Below, one piece after another: positions 44,134-52,098 of a stretch of DNA of 64,000 nucleotides. How positions within the stretch are numbered: position 1 is the stretch's first letter; the number at the start of each line of letters is the position of its first letter. The stretch is taken from contig JAKFFG010000027.1 of NCBI GenBank assembly GCA_036675275.1, positions 62,001 to 126,000 of the forward strand, read 5' to 3'. The stretch comes from Pollutimonas sp036675275 (GTDB taxonomy: Bacteria > Pseudomonadota > Gammaproteobacteria > Burkholderiales > Burkholderiaceae_B). The position numbers were made by a program, and so were the translations under genes. The notes under the pieces are model-generated. The model did not search any database. It was not told the origin of the DNA and worked only from the letters and a program-made list of their open reading frames with translations.

Positions 44134-45099
44134 TCAAAAGTGGCGCCAGCAAGCCTGCCAATGGCCTGGACTATGCTCGCGCAAGTTCATGTCCGCCTGC
44201 GCGCATTTCGCTTCCGCCAGCGGACAGCGTGTTCTGAACACGCAGCCCGAAGGAGGGTCGGCGGGGCTGGGCAGATCGCCCTCCAGCGGCTGCACATTGC
44301 GTGTAACCGTAGGATCGGGCACCGGCGAAGCGGCAAGCAGGGCCTGTGTATAGGGATGCAATGCTTGCGTGTAGAGCTTTTCGGTCGGCGCTACTTCAAT
44401 AACCCGCCCCAAATACAGTACAACAACGCGGTCACACAAATACTCCACCACATCAAGATCATGCGATATCAGCAACATAGTCAGGCCCAGCCTGTCTTTG
44501 ATGTCGCCCAGCAGGTTGATCACCTGGGCCTGAATCGATACGTCCAGCGCGGACAGGGGCTCATCCGCAATGATAAACGCCGGTTCGACGGCCAAGGCCC
44601 GCGCTATGCCTATACGCTGCCTCTGTCCTCCCGAAAACTCATGGGCGAAGCGCTCGGCATGCTCTTCATTAAGCCCTACCTGTCTCAGCAACTCGTGGAT
44701 TCTTGGCATCCGCGCCGAACCGCGCGCAAGACCATGCGCATCAAGCGCCTCGGAAAGTATCTGGCGCACCCGCATGCGGGGATTGAGACTCGCATAAGGG
44801 TCCTGGAAGACAACCTGTATTTCCGAACGCAAAGGCAGGTACTGGCGCTGGCTGAGCCTGGCCAGGTCGACCGCGGATGGTCCTCCGAAATACCGCATTG
44901 CGCCGGTTGTGGGATCGGTCAGGCGACTGAGCATGCGCCCTATCGTTGTCTTGCCGGATCCGGATTCGCCAACCAGTCCGACTGTCTCGCCTTTGAATAT
45001 CGAAAAGCTTACATTGCTTACCGCCTGGATGGGAGCACGCTCAGAGCCGAAATTCTTGCACAGGCCGCGAATATCCACCATGACCTGCTGCGTACTCAT
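44134..45099 (-). CDS. ABC transporter ATP-binding protein, oligopeptide/dipeptide type (DppF-like)
   Basis: 321 residues from MSTQQVMVDIRGLCKNFGS; 28 upstream codons overlap the previous gene and are excluded. Walker A GESGSGKTT, signature FSGGQRQRIGIARAL and Walker B FIIADEPLSALD are intact, and the C-terminal oligopeptide-type cysteine-rich tail (PPSGCVFRTRCPLAEAKC) is present. Its ATG overlaps the stop of the preceding ATPase gene in ATGA. Confidence 0.93.
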   Translation of the reverse strand: MSTQQVMVDIRGLCKNFGSERAPIQAVSNVSFSIFKGETVGLVGESGSGKTTIGRMLSRLTDPTTGAMRYFGGPSAVDLARLSQRQYLPLRSEIQVVFQDPYASLNPRMRVRQILSEALDAHGLARGSARMPRIHELLRQVGLNEEHAERFAHEFSGGQRQRIGIARALAVEPAFIIADEPLSALDVSIQAQVINLLGDIKDRLGLTMLLISHDLDVVEYLCDRVVVLYLGRVIEVAPTEKLYTQALHPYTQALLAASPVPDPTVTRNVQPLEGDLPSPADPPSGCVFRTRCPLAEAKCAQADMNLREHSPGHWQACWRHF

Positions 45100-46136
45100 G
45101 ACATCACCTCGGAAGCCTTGAAACAGCGCACGCGTCCGCCGCCGTCCCGCATATAAAGTAACTGGGGCACTGAAGCGTCGCATTCGGCCTGCGTCAGCGG
45201 ACAGCGTGGGCTGAACGCACAGCCCGGCGGCATATTGAACGGACTGGAAACTTGCCCTTCTATCGCAGCAAGCCGCAACCGCCCCTTTGAGTCGCGAACA
45301 TTCTTTTTCTTGGCCATGGCCGGCAGGCAGCTCAATAGCGCCTGGGTGTATGGATGCGCGGGCTGAGCAAAAATGCGGCCGACGTTGCCGGCTTCGACGA
45401 TTTTTCCGGCATACATGACCGCGACATCATCGGCATACTGAGCCACAACGCCCAGGTTGTGCGTGATAAAGAGAACGCTCATGCCTGTTTCCTTCTGCAG
45501 GCGGCCGATCAGGGCAAGTATTTGGGCCTGGATCGTGACATCCAGCGCGGTGGTAGGCTCGTCGGCAATGAGCAAGGTCGGGGAACAAGCCATGGCCAGC
45601 GCTATCATCACCCGCTGGCGCATGCCGCCCGAAAGCTCATGCGGATACTCCTTCACCCGCCGGGCCGACGCCGGAATTTCCACCAGGTCGAGCATGCGCT
45701 GTGCATGAGCCATAGCGGCCTTGCGGTCATGGCCCAGATGCAGGCGGGTGGCTTCGGCGATCTGTTCGCCTACGGTAAGCAGCGGATTCAGGCTGGTCAT
45801 GGGCTCCTGGAAGATCATGGCCATCTCGTTGCCGCGCAACGCGCGTCGCTCCCGCTCGGGAAGATCGAACAAACTCACCCGCTCGCCATTGCGACGCAAG
45901 AACCAGGCTTTGCCATTGATCTGAGGATGGGATGTCTTTGCGTGCAGACCCATGAGACTGAGGCTGGTCACCGACTTGCCGGAACCTGATTCGCCAACCA
46001 GTGCCAGCGTCGAGCCGGTCGGGATGGAAAAGGATACGTCTGACACGCTTTGCACGCGGCCACGGTCAGTCAGAAATGAAGTCGATAGTGATTCGACCTG
46101 AATCCGCAGCGCGTCATGATGGCTGGATACCGTCAT
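45096..46136 (-). CDS. ABC transporter ATP-binding protein, oligopeptide/dipeptide type (DppD-like)
   Basis: 346 residues. Walker A GESGSGKSV, signature LSGGMRQRVMIALAM, Walker B LLIADEPTTALD and H-loop FITHNLGVVAQYADDVAVMYAGKIVE are all present, and the C-terminal FSPRCPLTQAECD tail is typical. Start and stop overlap the neighbouring genes by 4 bases each, showing tight translational coupling. Confidence 0.93.
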   Translation of the reverse strand: MTVSSHHDALRIQVESLSTSFLTDRGRVQSVSDVSFSIPTGSTLALVGESGSGKSVTSLSLMGLHAKTSHPQINGKAWFLRRNGERVSLFDLPERERRALRGNEMAMIFQEPMTSLNPLLTVGEQIAEATRLHLGHDRKAAMAHAQRMLDLVEIPASARRVKEYPHELSGGMRQRVMIALAMACSPTLLIADEPTTALDVTIQAQILALIGRLQKETGMSVLFITHNLGVVAQYADDVAVMYAGKIVEAGNVGRIFAQPAHPYTQALLSCLPAMAKKKNVRDSKGRLRLAAIEGQVSSPFNMPPGCAFSPRCPLTQAECDASVPQLLYMRDGGGRVRCFKASEVMS

Positions 46137-47014
46137 ACAGCCTTCCTCAGTTTGGGGTCCAGTGTGTCGCGTATGCCGTCACCGACGATTTGCAGGGACA
46201 ACGATGTAACGACAATGGCCAGGCCCGGATAGATGATGGTCCAGAACGCCTGGTCGGAATAGTTCAGGCTGCCCACGATCATGGTGCCCCAGGTAGGTAT
46301 GGACGGCGGCACGCCGACGCCGAGGAAGGAAAGCCCTGCTTCAGCGAGAATGGCGTAGGCGAAAATAAAGGTTAGTTGCACCAGGATGGGTGAAATCAGG
46401 CCCGGCACGATATGCAAATATAGGATTTTCCAGGTTGGCGTTCCGATGGCCCGCGCCGCATCCACGTACAGGAGATCGCGCAGAACCAGTGTGGAGGCGC
46501 GTGCCACGCGCGCAACCCGGGGCGTATAGACGATGACGAGCGCAAGCACCACGTTCCAGAGAGACGGCCCCAGAATCGCAACCAGCGCGATCCCCAGAAG
46601 AATATCGGGGAAAGCCATCATGGCGTCCACGACGCGCATGATGGGCGCATCGGCCCACCGGAAGTAGCCGGCCACCATGCCCAGAATTGTGCCGATCAGC
46701 ACCGCGCCTATGGACGTCACCAGACCTATGGTCAGCGAGTACCGTCCGCCGTATGCCATGCGCAGGAAGACGTCGCGCCCAAGCTGATCGGTACCCGCCC
46801 AATTTGTTATTGAAGGCGGCTTGAGGCGCTGCATGATGGAAACCGCGCTGGGATCCGCGCTGGAAAACCATGAAATGCCCAAAGCGACCGCAATCACGGC
46901 AAGCAGGACCAGTGTCGCGAGCAACACGATCCGGCGGGCAAAATAGCGGCTGGCCAGATATTTGAACCGGCTGGGCGGCGTCACCGCAGTCGCGCTCATG
47001 AAAATAGACGACAT
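46133..47014 (-). CDS. ABC transporter permease (DppC-like)
   Basis: 293 residues, about six membrane helices, with the DppC N-terminal helix (RIVLLATLVLLAVIAVALGISW). The inner-membrane EAA-type loop reads YVDAARAIGTPTWKILYLHIVPGLISPILVQ. It begins 11 bases after the other permease and overlaps the ATPase gene by 4 bases. Confidence 0.93.
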   Translation of the reverse strand: MSSIFMSATAVTPPSRFKYLASRYFARRIVLLATLVLLAVIAVALGISWFSSADPSAVSIMQRLKPPSITNWAGTDQLGRDVFLRMAYGGRYSLTIGLVTSIGAVLIGTILGMVAGYFRWADAPIMRVVDAMMAFPDILLGIALVAILGPSLWNVVLALVIVYTPRVARVARASTLVLRDLLYVDAARAIGTPTWKILYLHIVPGLISPILVQLTFIFAYAILAEAGLSFLGVGVPPSIPTWGTMIVGSLNYSDQAFWTIIYPGLAIVVTSLSLQIVGDGIRDTLDPKLRKAV

Positions 47015-47025
47015 TCTGAATACCC

Positions 47026-47982
47026 CTACCTGCGCATACGTATCCGTGGATCGATGACCGTATATAAGAAATCGATGAAAAAATTGATCAACACATAAAT
47101 GAAAGCCACGACCAGGAGCGCACCCTGGATTACGGGATAATCGCGCCGCAATACGGCGCGCACCACCAGCCCTCCGACGCCGGGCAGATTAAACACCGTT
47201 TCAGTGACGACCGTACCTCCGATCATGAGGGCTGTGGTCAGCCCTATCACGGTGACGATGGGAATCAAGGCGTTTTTCATGACATGCCTGATCATGATGG
47301 CAGCCTCGGGCAAGCCTTTCGCCCGCGCAGTGCGGACATAGTCTTCGCCCAAAGTATCGAGCATCGAAGCGCGGGTGAAACGGATGATCAGGGCGGAATT
47401 CAAAACACCCAGAACAATCGAGGGCAAGGCCAGGTGGTACATGCGCTGGACCAGGGTCGAATCGGGCGGGCCGTAGCCCGAAGACGGAAACCACCCCATT
47501 TGCACGGCGAACACACGAATAAGGATGAGTCCCATCCAGAAGCTGGGCACACTGGCAGCCAGCATGGCCACCGCGCTGACGAACTGATCTGTTTTGGAGC
47601 CGCGCCATACCGCTGCCAGCGCGCCGCAGGGAACACCAATAAGCGTCGCGATCGCGACCGAGAAGAATGCCAGCATCAATGTCGGCTCGGCACGATTGAT
47701 CAGTACTTCGACGACAGGTTGTTGAAGAAAGATGGATGTGCCGAGGTTGCCGTGCAGCACTTGCTGCAGCCACAACAGAAACTGCGCGGCCAAGGGTTTA
47801 TCCAGCCCGTACAGCGCCCTCACCTGTGCAATATCGCTGGCCGTCGCTTGATCCCCCAGCAGTACGGCAATGGGATCTCCCGACGCCATGTGAACCAGCG
47901 AAAAGACCAGTACGGCAACAATCAGCATCACCACACAGGCGCCAAGCAAACGCACCAGGAGGATCTTTATGGCAGACAACAT
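47026..47982 (-). CDS. ABC transporter permease (DppB-like)
   Basis: 318 residues from MLSAIKILLVRLLGACVVML; the open frame extends 15 codons upstream. GDPIAVLLGDQATASDIAQVRALYGLDKPLAAQF is the classic DppB/OppB N-terminal periplasmic motif. The EAA loop is YVRTARAKGLPEAAIMIRHVMKNALIPIVT. It lies 11 bases after the binding protein gene. Confidence 0.93.
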   Translation of the reverse strand: MLSAIKILLVRLLGACVVMLIVAVLVFSLVHMASGDPIAVLLGDQATASDIAQVRALYGLDKPLAAQFLLWLQQVLHGNLGTSIFLQQPVVEVLINRAEPTLMLAFFSVAIATLIGVPCGALAAVWRGSKTDQFVSAVAMLAASVPSFWMGLILIRVFAVQMGWFPSSGYGPPDSTLVQRMYHLALPSIVLGVLNSALIIRFTRASMLDTLGEDYVRTARAKGLPEAAIMIRHVMKNALIPIVTVIGLTTALMIGGTVVTETVFNLPGVGGLVVRAVLRRDYPVIQGALLVVAFIYVLINFFIDFLYTVIDPRIRMRR

Positions 47983-47993
47983 CCAGATAATCC

Positions 47994-49583
47994 TCAGGAC
48001 AGCGTGGTATTCCAGAAGAAGGGCCATGCACCCGGAACGAAGTTCTGCAATTTGTTCGAGCGCGCAGACAGGCTATTGAACTTGCCCAACTCGATGAATG
48101 GCACCTGTTCGTACACAATCTTCTGCACATCGCCCCACAACGGACCCCGTTTGGCCAGGTCGACCTCTTCGTTGAAAGCTTTCAACGACGCGGTCTTCTC
48201 CGGCGTATCCCACCAACCCGGAGCATCGGCGCCGAGTTGCGGCGGAGACAGCATGGGCTCGGGAAATAGTCCGGAGTGAGTGATATAGATATCCCACAGT
48301 TTGGGGTCGTTGCGCCGCTGGAGCAGCGTTGCCCAGTCGACGACCTGCAGCTCCGCCGCCAGCCCCGCGCGCTTGAACTGTTCGACCATGACCATACCGA
48401 TGTTGTAGTGAAATTCGTACTGGCGGCTGGTAAGAATGCGGATGGGCTTGTTGTCGTACCCGGCCTGCTTGGCCAGCTCAGCGGCCTTCTTGGGGTCATT
48501 GCTGTTGTACTTGCTCGCACCCGCATCGGAATAATAAGGCGTCCCCTTGGGGAAGAAATTGGGCTCGACGATAAAGAAGCGCGGGTCGCCAAATGCCGCC
48601 GCCATGAGTTCGTCGGCGCTGATGGATGCCTGAACGGCCTGGCGCATGGCCTGCTTCTGCAAGCCCCCTTCCCTGGTATTCAAGACAAGATATGGAAAAC
48701 CGAAGTTCTGAGTGATGATGGGAACAATGGCGTCGCCGCCGCGTTCCAGCCTTCCTACGGACTCGACAGGCAGCAGGTCGGCATAGGTGAACTGGCCGGA
48801 CAGGGCGCCCGCCACACGCGTATTTGAATCCGGCACAGGAACAAATCGAAGTTCTTTGATGCTGGCAGTGCGCCGGCCGCTGTACCCGCTAGGCTCCTCG
48901 CTGCGCGCTGCGTAGGCATCGAAACGTTCCAGTATCGTGTACTGGTCGGGACGTCGTTCCTTCAATTTGTAAGGACCGGTTCCGATGAACTCGGTGAGAG
49001 GCGTGGCGATCGTATCTTTCTGGAGGATGGCTGCCATGCTCGACGGAAAGGCCAGTTGGGCCAATAAAGGCGCATACCGGTTTTTCAAATGTATGGCTAT
49101 TTTCGTGGGTGAAATTATCTTGATGTCGGCTATCTGTTGGGCAACGGCCTTGCCGCGGGGCGATATCCTGGTCCAGCGGTCGAGCGAAGCAACGACATCA
49201 TCCGCGCTCAAAGGCTTGCCATTATGGAAGGTGACCCCTTCCCGCAGTGCAATTTCAAACACCTTTCCGTCATCGGAAACTGTCGGCATGCCCGCAGCGA
49301 GCATGGGCACGACATTCCATTTTTCGTCGAAGGTGAACAAGGGCTCATAGACATGCTGCATGATGGTGCCGACCAGATCCGCCGTGGTCATCATGGGATC
49401 GAGCGTTTGAAGATCGCCGATCATTGCAAGGCTGGCAGACTGCGCATTGCCGGCCGCAAACACCTTGTTGCCGCCCAAGGCGGCAACGGAAAAACCCAGG
49501 GCGCTCATGAGAAGAAGCTTGCGCCGAGCGGGATTATGCTGCTCAAACAATGACGTGTCGGGACTACAGCTGGAAGATTGCAT
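47994..49583 (-). CDS. Family 5 periplasmic substrate-binding protein
   Basis: 529 residues, SBP_bac_5 family. The N-terminus has an unusual hydrophilic lead and a twin-arginine motif (PARRKLLLMSALGFSVAALGG), suggesting Tat export. LQTLDPMMTTADLVGTIMQHVYEPLFTFDE is the family start. Members bind peptides, but others bind chitooligosaccharides or cellobiose, so the ligand could be an oxidised amino-sugar oligomer. It is the first gene of the ten-gene operon and has an operator just before its start. Confidence 0.9.
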   Translation of the reverse strand: MQSSSCSPDTSLFEQHNPARRKLLLMSALGFSVAALGGNKVFAAGNAQSASLAMIGDLQTLDPMMTTADLVGTIMQHVYEPLFTFDEKWNVVPMLAAGMPTVSDDGKVFEIALREGVTFHNGKPLSADDVVASLDRWTRISPRGKAVAQQIADIKIISPTKIAIHLKNRYAPLLAQLAFPSSMAAILQKDTIATPLTEFIGTGPYKLKERRPDQYTILERFDAYAARSEEPSGYSGRRTASIKELRFVPVPDSNTRVAGALSGQFTYADLLPVESVGRLERGGDAIVPIITQNFGFPYLVLNTREGGLQKQAMRQAVQASISADELMAAAFGDPRFFIVEPNFFPKGTPYYSDAGASKYNSNDPKKAAELAKQAGYDNKPIRILTSRQYEFHYNIGMVMVEQFKRAGLAAELQVVDWATLLQRRNDPKLWDIYITHSGLFPEPMLSPPQLGADAPGWWDTPEKTASLKAFNEEVDLAKRGPLWGDVQKIVYEQVPFIELGKFNSLSARSNKLQNFVPGAWPFFWNTTLS

Positions 49584-49596
49584 AGTGGCACCATTT

Positions 49597-49611
49597 AGTA
49601 ATAAAATTACA
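49597..49611. promoter_or_regulatory. HexR/RpiR-like operator 1 (next to the ABC operon)
   Basis: AGTAATAAAATTACA matches the published HexR consensus TGTARTWWWAYTACA at 14 of 15 positions. It lies just downstream of the -10 box of the operon promoter, from about +1 to +15, the expected place for a repressor site. Confidence 0.75.
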
Positions 49612-49617
49612 AATTGA

Positions 49618-49646
49618 ATGCTAACAAGCCACTAAACACGGGTCAA
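49618..49646 (-). promoter_or_regulatory. Promoter of the ten-gene amino-sugar-acid operon
   Basis: On the minus strand TTGACC (49641-49646) and TAGCAT (49618-49623) are spaced by 17 bases. Transcription would start near 49611, at the edge of operator 1, and the first gene begins 28 bases on. Confidence 0.65.
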
Positions 49647-49669
49647 CGCCCTTCTCGTAGGGGTTTTCC

Positions 49670-49684
49670 TGTAATTTTTTTACA
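49670..49684. promoter_or_regulatory. HexR/RpiR-like operator 2 (next to ridA)
   Basis: TGTAATTTTTTTACA matches the HexR consensus at 14 of 15 positions and has perfect TGTAA/TTACA arms. It is 14 bases before the ridA start codon. The two operator centres are 73 bases apart, close to seven helical turns, so a looped or cooperative complex is possible. Confidence 0.7.
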
Positions 49685-49698
49685 CAATGGAGTCATCG

Positions 49699-50097
49699 AT
49701 GGCAGCTATTCAACTGTTGGGCCAGGCCCCCGCAGCATCCGACAAACTCGCACGTCCGCTGTCGCCCGCCGTCCGCGCGGGCGATTTTGTGTTCGTGTCG
49801 GGCCAGGTGCCCACCGACGCGCAAGGTCAAGTGGTAACGGGTGGAATTGAAGCGCAGACCCGCCAGGTATTCGAACACCTGAAGAAGGCGTTGGCGCTGG
49901 CGGGATGCACTCTGGATGATGTTTGCAAAGTGAATGTATGGCTTGAAGACGCCCGCGATTTCGGCAGCTTTAATCGCGTCTATATGGAGTGCCTCGGCGA
50001 CCACCGTCCCGCCAGGTCGACCACCGAGGCGCGCCTGATGATAGACGCCAAGGTCGAAATCGACGTTACCGCTTACAAGCCGCAAGCGGCAACCTGA
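49699..50097 (+). CDS. ridA: RidA-family reactive imine/enamine deaminase
   Basis: 132 residues from MAAIQLLGQAPAASDKLARP. The ATG at 49699 has GGAG seven bases before it; an ATG 12 bases upstream is in frame. FVFVSGQVPTDAQGQVVTGGIEAQTRQVFEHLKKAL is the family core, and the conserved Arg lies in ARSTTEARLMIDAKVEIDV. RidA proteins hydrolyse the imines left by PLP dehydratases. It is divergent from the operon containing such a dehydratase and shares its HexR-like operators, so a linked role is likely. Confidence 0.92.
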   Translation: MAAIQLLGQAPAASDKLARPLSPAVRAGDFVFVSGQVPTDAQGQVVTGGIEAQTRQVFEHLKKALALAGCTLDDVCKVNVWLEDARDFGSFNRVYMECLGDHRPARSTTEARLMIDAKVEIDVTAYKPQAAT

Positions 50098-50108
50098 ACA
50101 GCGGGTTC

Positions 50109-50948
50109 TTACTTTCCGCCGGCCTGTTGATACAAAGGCATTACTTTATTGGCGGCCTGCGTCAGGTCGCTCGAACGGCTCGATGCAGAGGGATGGGTGG
50201 AAAGGAACTCCGGTGGCGAACTGCCGGCGCTCAGTGATCCCATTTTCTGCCACAAGGTCACCGCCGCGCGCGGATCATAGCCGGCACGCGCGGCCAGTTC
50301 AACCCCGATGCGATCGGCTTCGGTTTCGTGCGTACGGCTATTGGGCAGCGTAAACATTACCTCGCTGAGCGCACTGCCCAGATCGGCCGCGCCTCCCACG
50401 CCCGTCACGGCCGACAATACAGACAAGCCTACGCTGGTGGCCATTTTCTGGGACACCTGCTCTCGGGAATGTTCGCGCAGCGCATGGGCCATTTCATGAC
50501 CGATGACGGCTGCAAGCTCAGCGTCGGTTGGCTTGATCTTGTTGATCAGGCCTGTGTATACGGCAATTTTTCCGCCCGGCATGCACCAGGCGTTGACTTC
50601 GTCGGAACTGAAGACGTGGGTTTCCCATTTCCAGTTGGTGGCATCGGGACGGAAAGTGCCGACGTGCTGTATGAGCTTCTGCGTGATTGCCTGCACACGG
50701 CGTGTTTGCGCCGCATCGGCATCGAGCGCGCCCTGCGCCTTGGCTTGCGCGACCAGCGTTGCGTATTGCTGCGCCGCCTCCTGCTCGAGAGCCTGTTCAG
50801 AAACCATGCCCGACATATATTGTTTGCGTTCAACGCCTACCGCGCCCGTACCTGTCGTCTGGACAGCCGAACAGCCGGCGAGCGCAGTAACGACGCAGGC
50901 AACGCCCAGGCCGGACAATACTCGGGAAATCGAGGTTTTATTGTGCAT
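50109..50948 (-). CDS. M48-family zinc metalloprotease lipoprotein
   Basis: 279 residues. The signal peptide ends in LAGC (lipidated Cys26). The zinc site is HEMAH (VIGHEMAHALREH, about 150) with a downstream glutamate in RTHETEADRIGVELAARAGYDP. This is a LoiP/YcaL/BepA-like periplasmic outer-membrane quality-control protease. AAGGAGC precedes the start. Confidence 0.93.
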   Translation of the reverse strand: MHNKTSISRVLSGLGVACVVTALAGCSAVQTTGTGAVGVERKQYMSGMVSEQALEQEAAQQYATLVAQAKAQGALDADAAQTRRVQAITQKLIQHVGTFRPDATNWKWETHVFSSDEVNAWCMPGGKIAVYTGLINKIKPTDAELAAVIGHEMAHALREHSREQVSQKMATSVGLSVLSAVTGVGGAADLGSALSEVMFTLPNSRTHETEADRIGVELAARAGYDPRAAVTLWQKMGSLSAGSSPPEFLSTHPSASSRSSDLTQAANKVMPLYQQAGGK

Positions 50949-50974
50949 GAAAGCTCCTTTCAGTTGTCGCTAGA

Positions 50975-52036
50975 TTATTCCCCGCATTGCGCACGATGAC
51001 GCAATGCATGATCCATCAGAACGATGGCAAGCAATGCTTCCACGATGGGTGTGGCGCGTATGCCAACGCAAGGGTCGTGGCGACCCAGAGTTTGTACTTG
51101 CACGGGTTCGCCCGCGCGATTGATCGACCGGCGCTCGACCCGTATGCTGGAAGTCGGTTTGATCGCCAGAGAAACGGTGATGGCTTGCCCCGATGAAATG
51201 CCTCCGAGCACCCCGCCTGCATGGTTACTGAGAAAGCCCTCGGGTGTAATTTCGTCGCCATGCTCCGAACCGCGCTGCGTCACACAATCGAAGCCGGCTC
51301 CTATGGATACGCCTTTCACGGCATTCAGGCCCATCATCGCATGGGCAATGTCGGCGTCCAGCCGGTCGTACAACGGTTCACCCCAGCCCGGCGGCGGATT
51401 TTCAGCCACGACTTCGATACGGGCGCCGATGGAATCGCCGTCCCGGCGCAGCTGATCCATATAAGCTTCGAGCTCCGGCACGATTTGCGCATTCGGCGCG
51501 TAGAAGGGATTGTTTGAAACTTCATCCCACGACTCGAACGGGATGGAGACAGGGCCCAATTGGCTCATATAGCCACGTATTTTCACTCCGTAGGTTTGCG
51601 ACAGCCATTTCTTCGCGATGGCGCCCGCCGCGACGGTGGGCGCCGTGAGGCGCGCCGACGACCGCCCTCCTCCCCGCGGATCGCGCTGTCCGAACTTGCG
51701 GTCGTAGGTGTAATCGGCATGGCCGGGGCGGAAGGTGTCGGAGATATTGCTGTAGTCCTTGCTGCGCGCATCGGTATTACGGATCAGGATGCCTATGGGC
51801 GTACCAGTGCTTATGCCTTGATAAACGCCCGACAGGATCTCGACTTGATCGGCTTCCTGGCGTTGGGTGACATGGCGCGAGGTACCCGGGCGGCGCCGAT
51901 CCAGTTCGATCTGGAGGTCGGCCTCATCTAGCGCGAGCCCGGGTGGGCAGCCGTCGATGACGGCGCCGATGGCGGGGCCATGCGATTCGCCAAAGTTCGT
52001 GACACAGAAAAGCTTACCTAGAGTATTACCGGACAT
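50975..52036 (-). CDS. aroC: Chorismate synthase
   Basis: 353 residues from MSGNTLGKLFCVTNFGESHG. GNTLGKLFCVTNFGESHGPAIG and RPGHADYTYDRKFGQRDPRGGGRSSAR are the signature stretches; HAGGVLGGISSGQAI is near the C-terminus. It uses reduced FMN to make chorismate from EPSP. An upstream in-frame ATG would add 31 residues not found in the family. Confidence 0.96.
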   Translation of the reverse strand: MSGNTLGKLFCVTNFGESHGPAIGAVIDGCPPGLALDEADLQIELDRRRPGTSRHVTQRQEADQVEILSGVYQGISTGTPIGILIRNTDARSKDYSNISDTFRPGHADYTYDRKFGQRDPRGGGRSSARLTAPTVAAGAIAKKWLSQTYGVKIRGYMSQLGPVSIPFESWDEVSNNPFYAPNAQIVPELEAYMDQLRRDGDSIGARIEVVAENPPPGWGEPLYDRLDADIAHAMMGLNAVKGVSIGAGFDCVTQRGSEHGDEITPEGFLSNHAGGVLGGISSGQAITVSLAIKPTSSIRVERRSINRAGEPVQVQTLGRHDPCVGIRATPIVEALLAIVLMDHALRHRAQCGE

Positions 52037-52098
52037 AGTAGAGTTTTTTGATTCAAGACGGTGAAAACAAGCAGAGCGGACGAGGCGTCCGGCATGCA

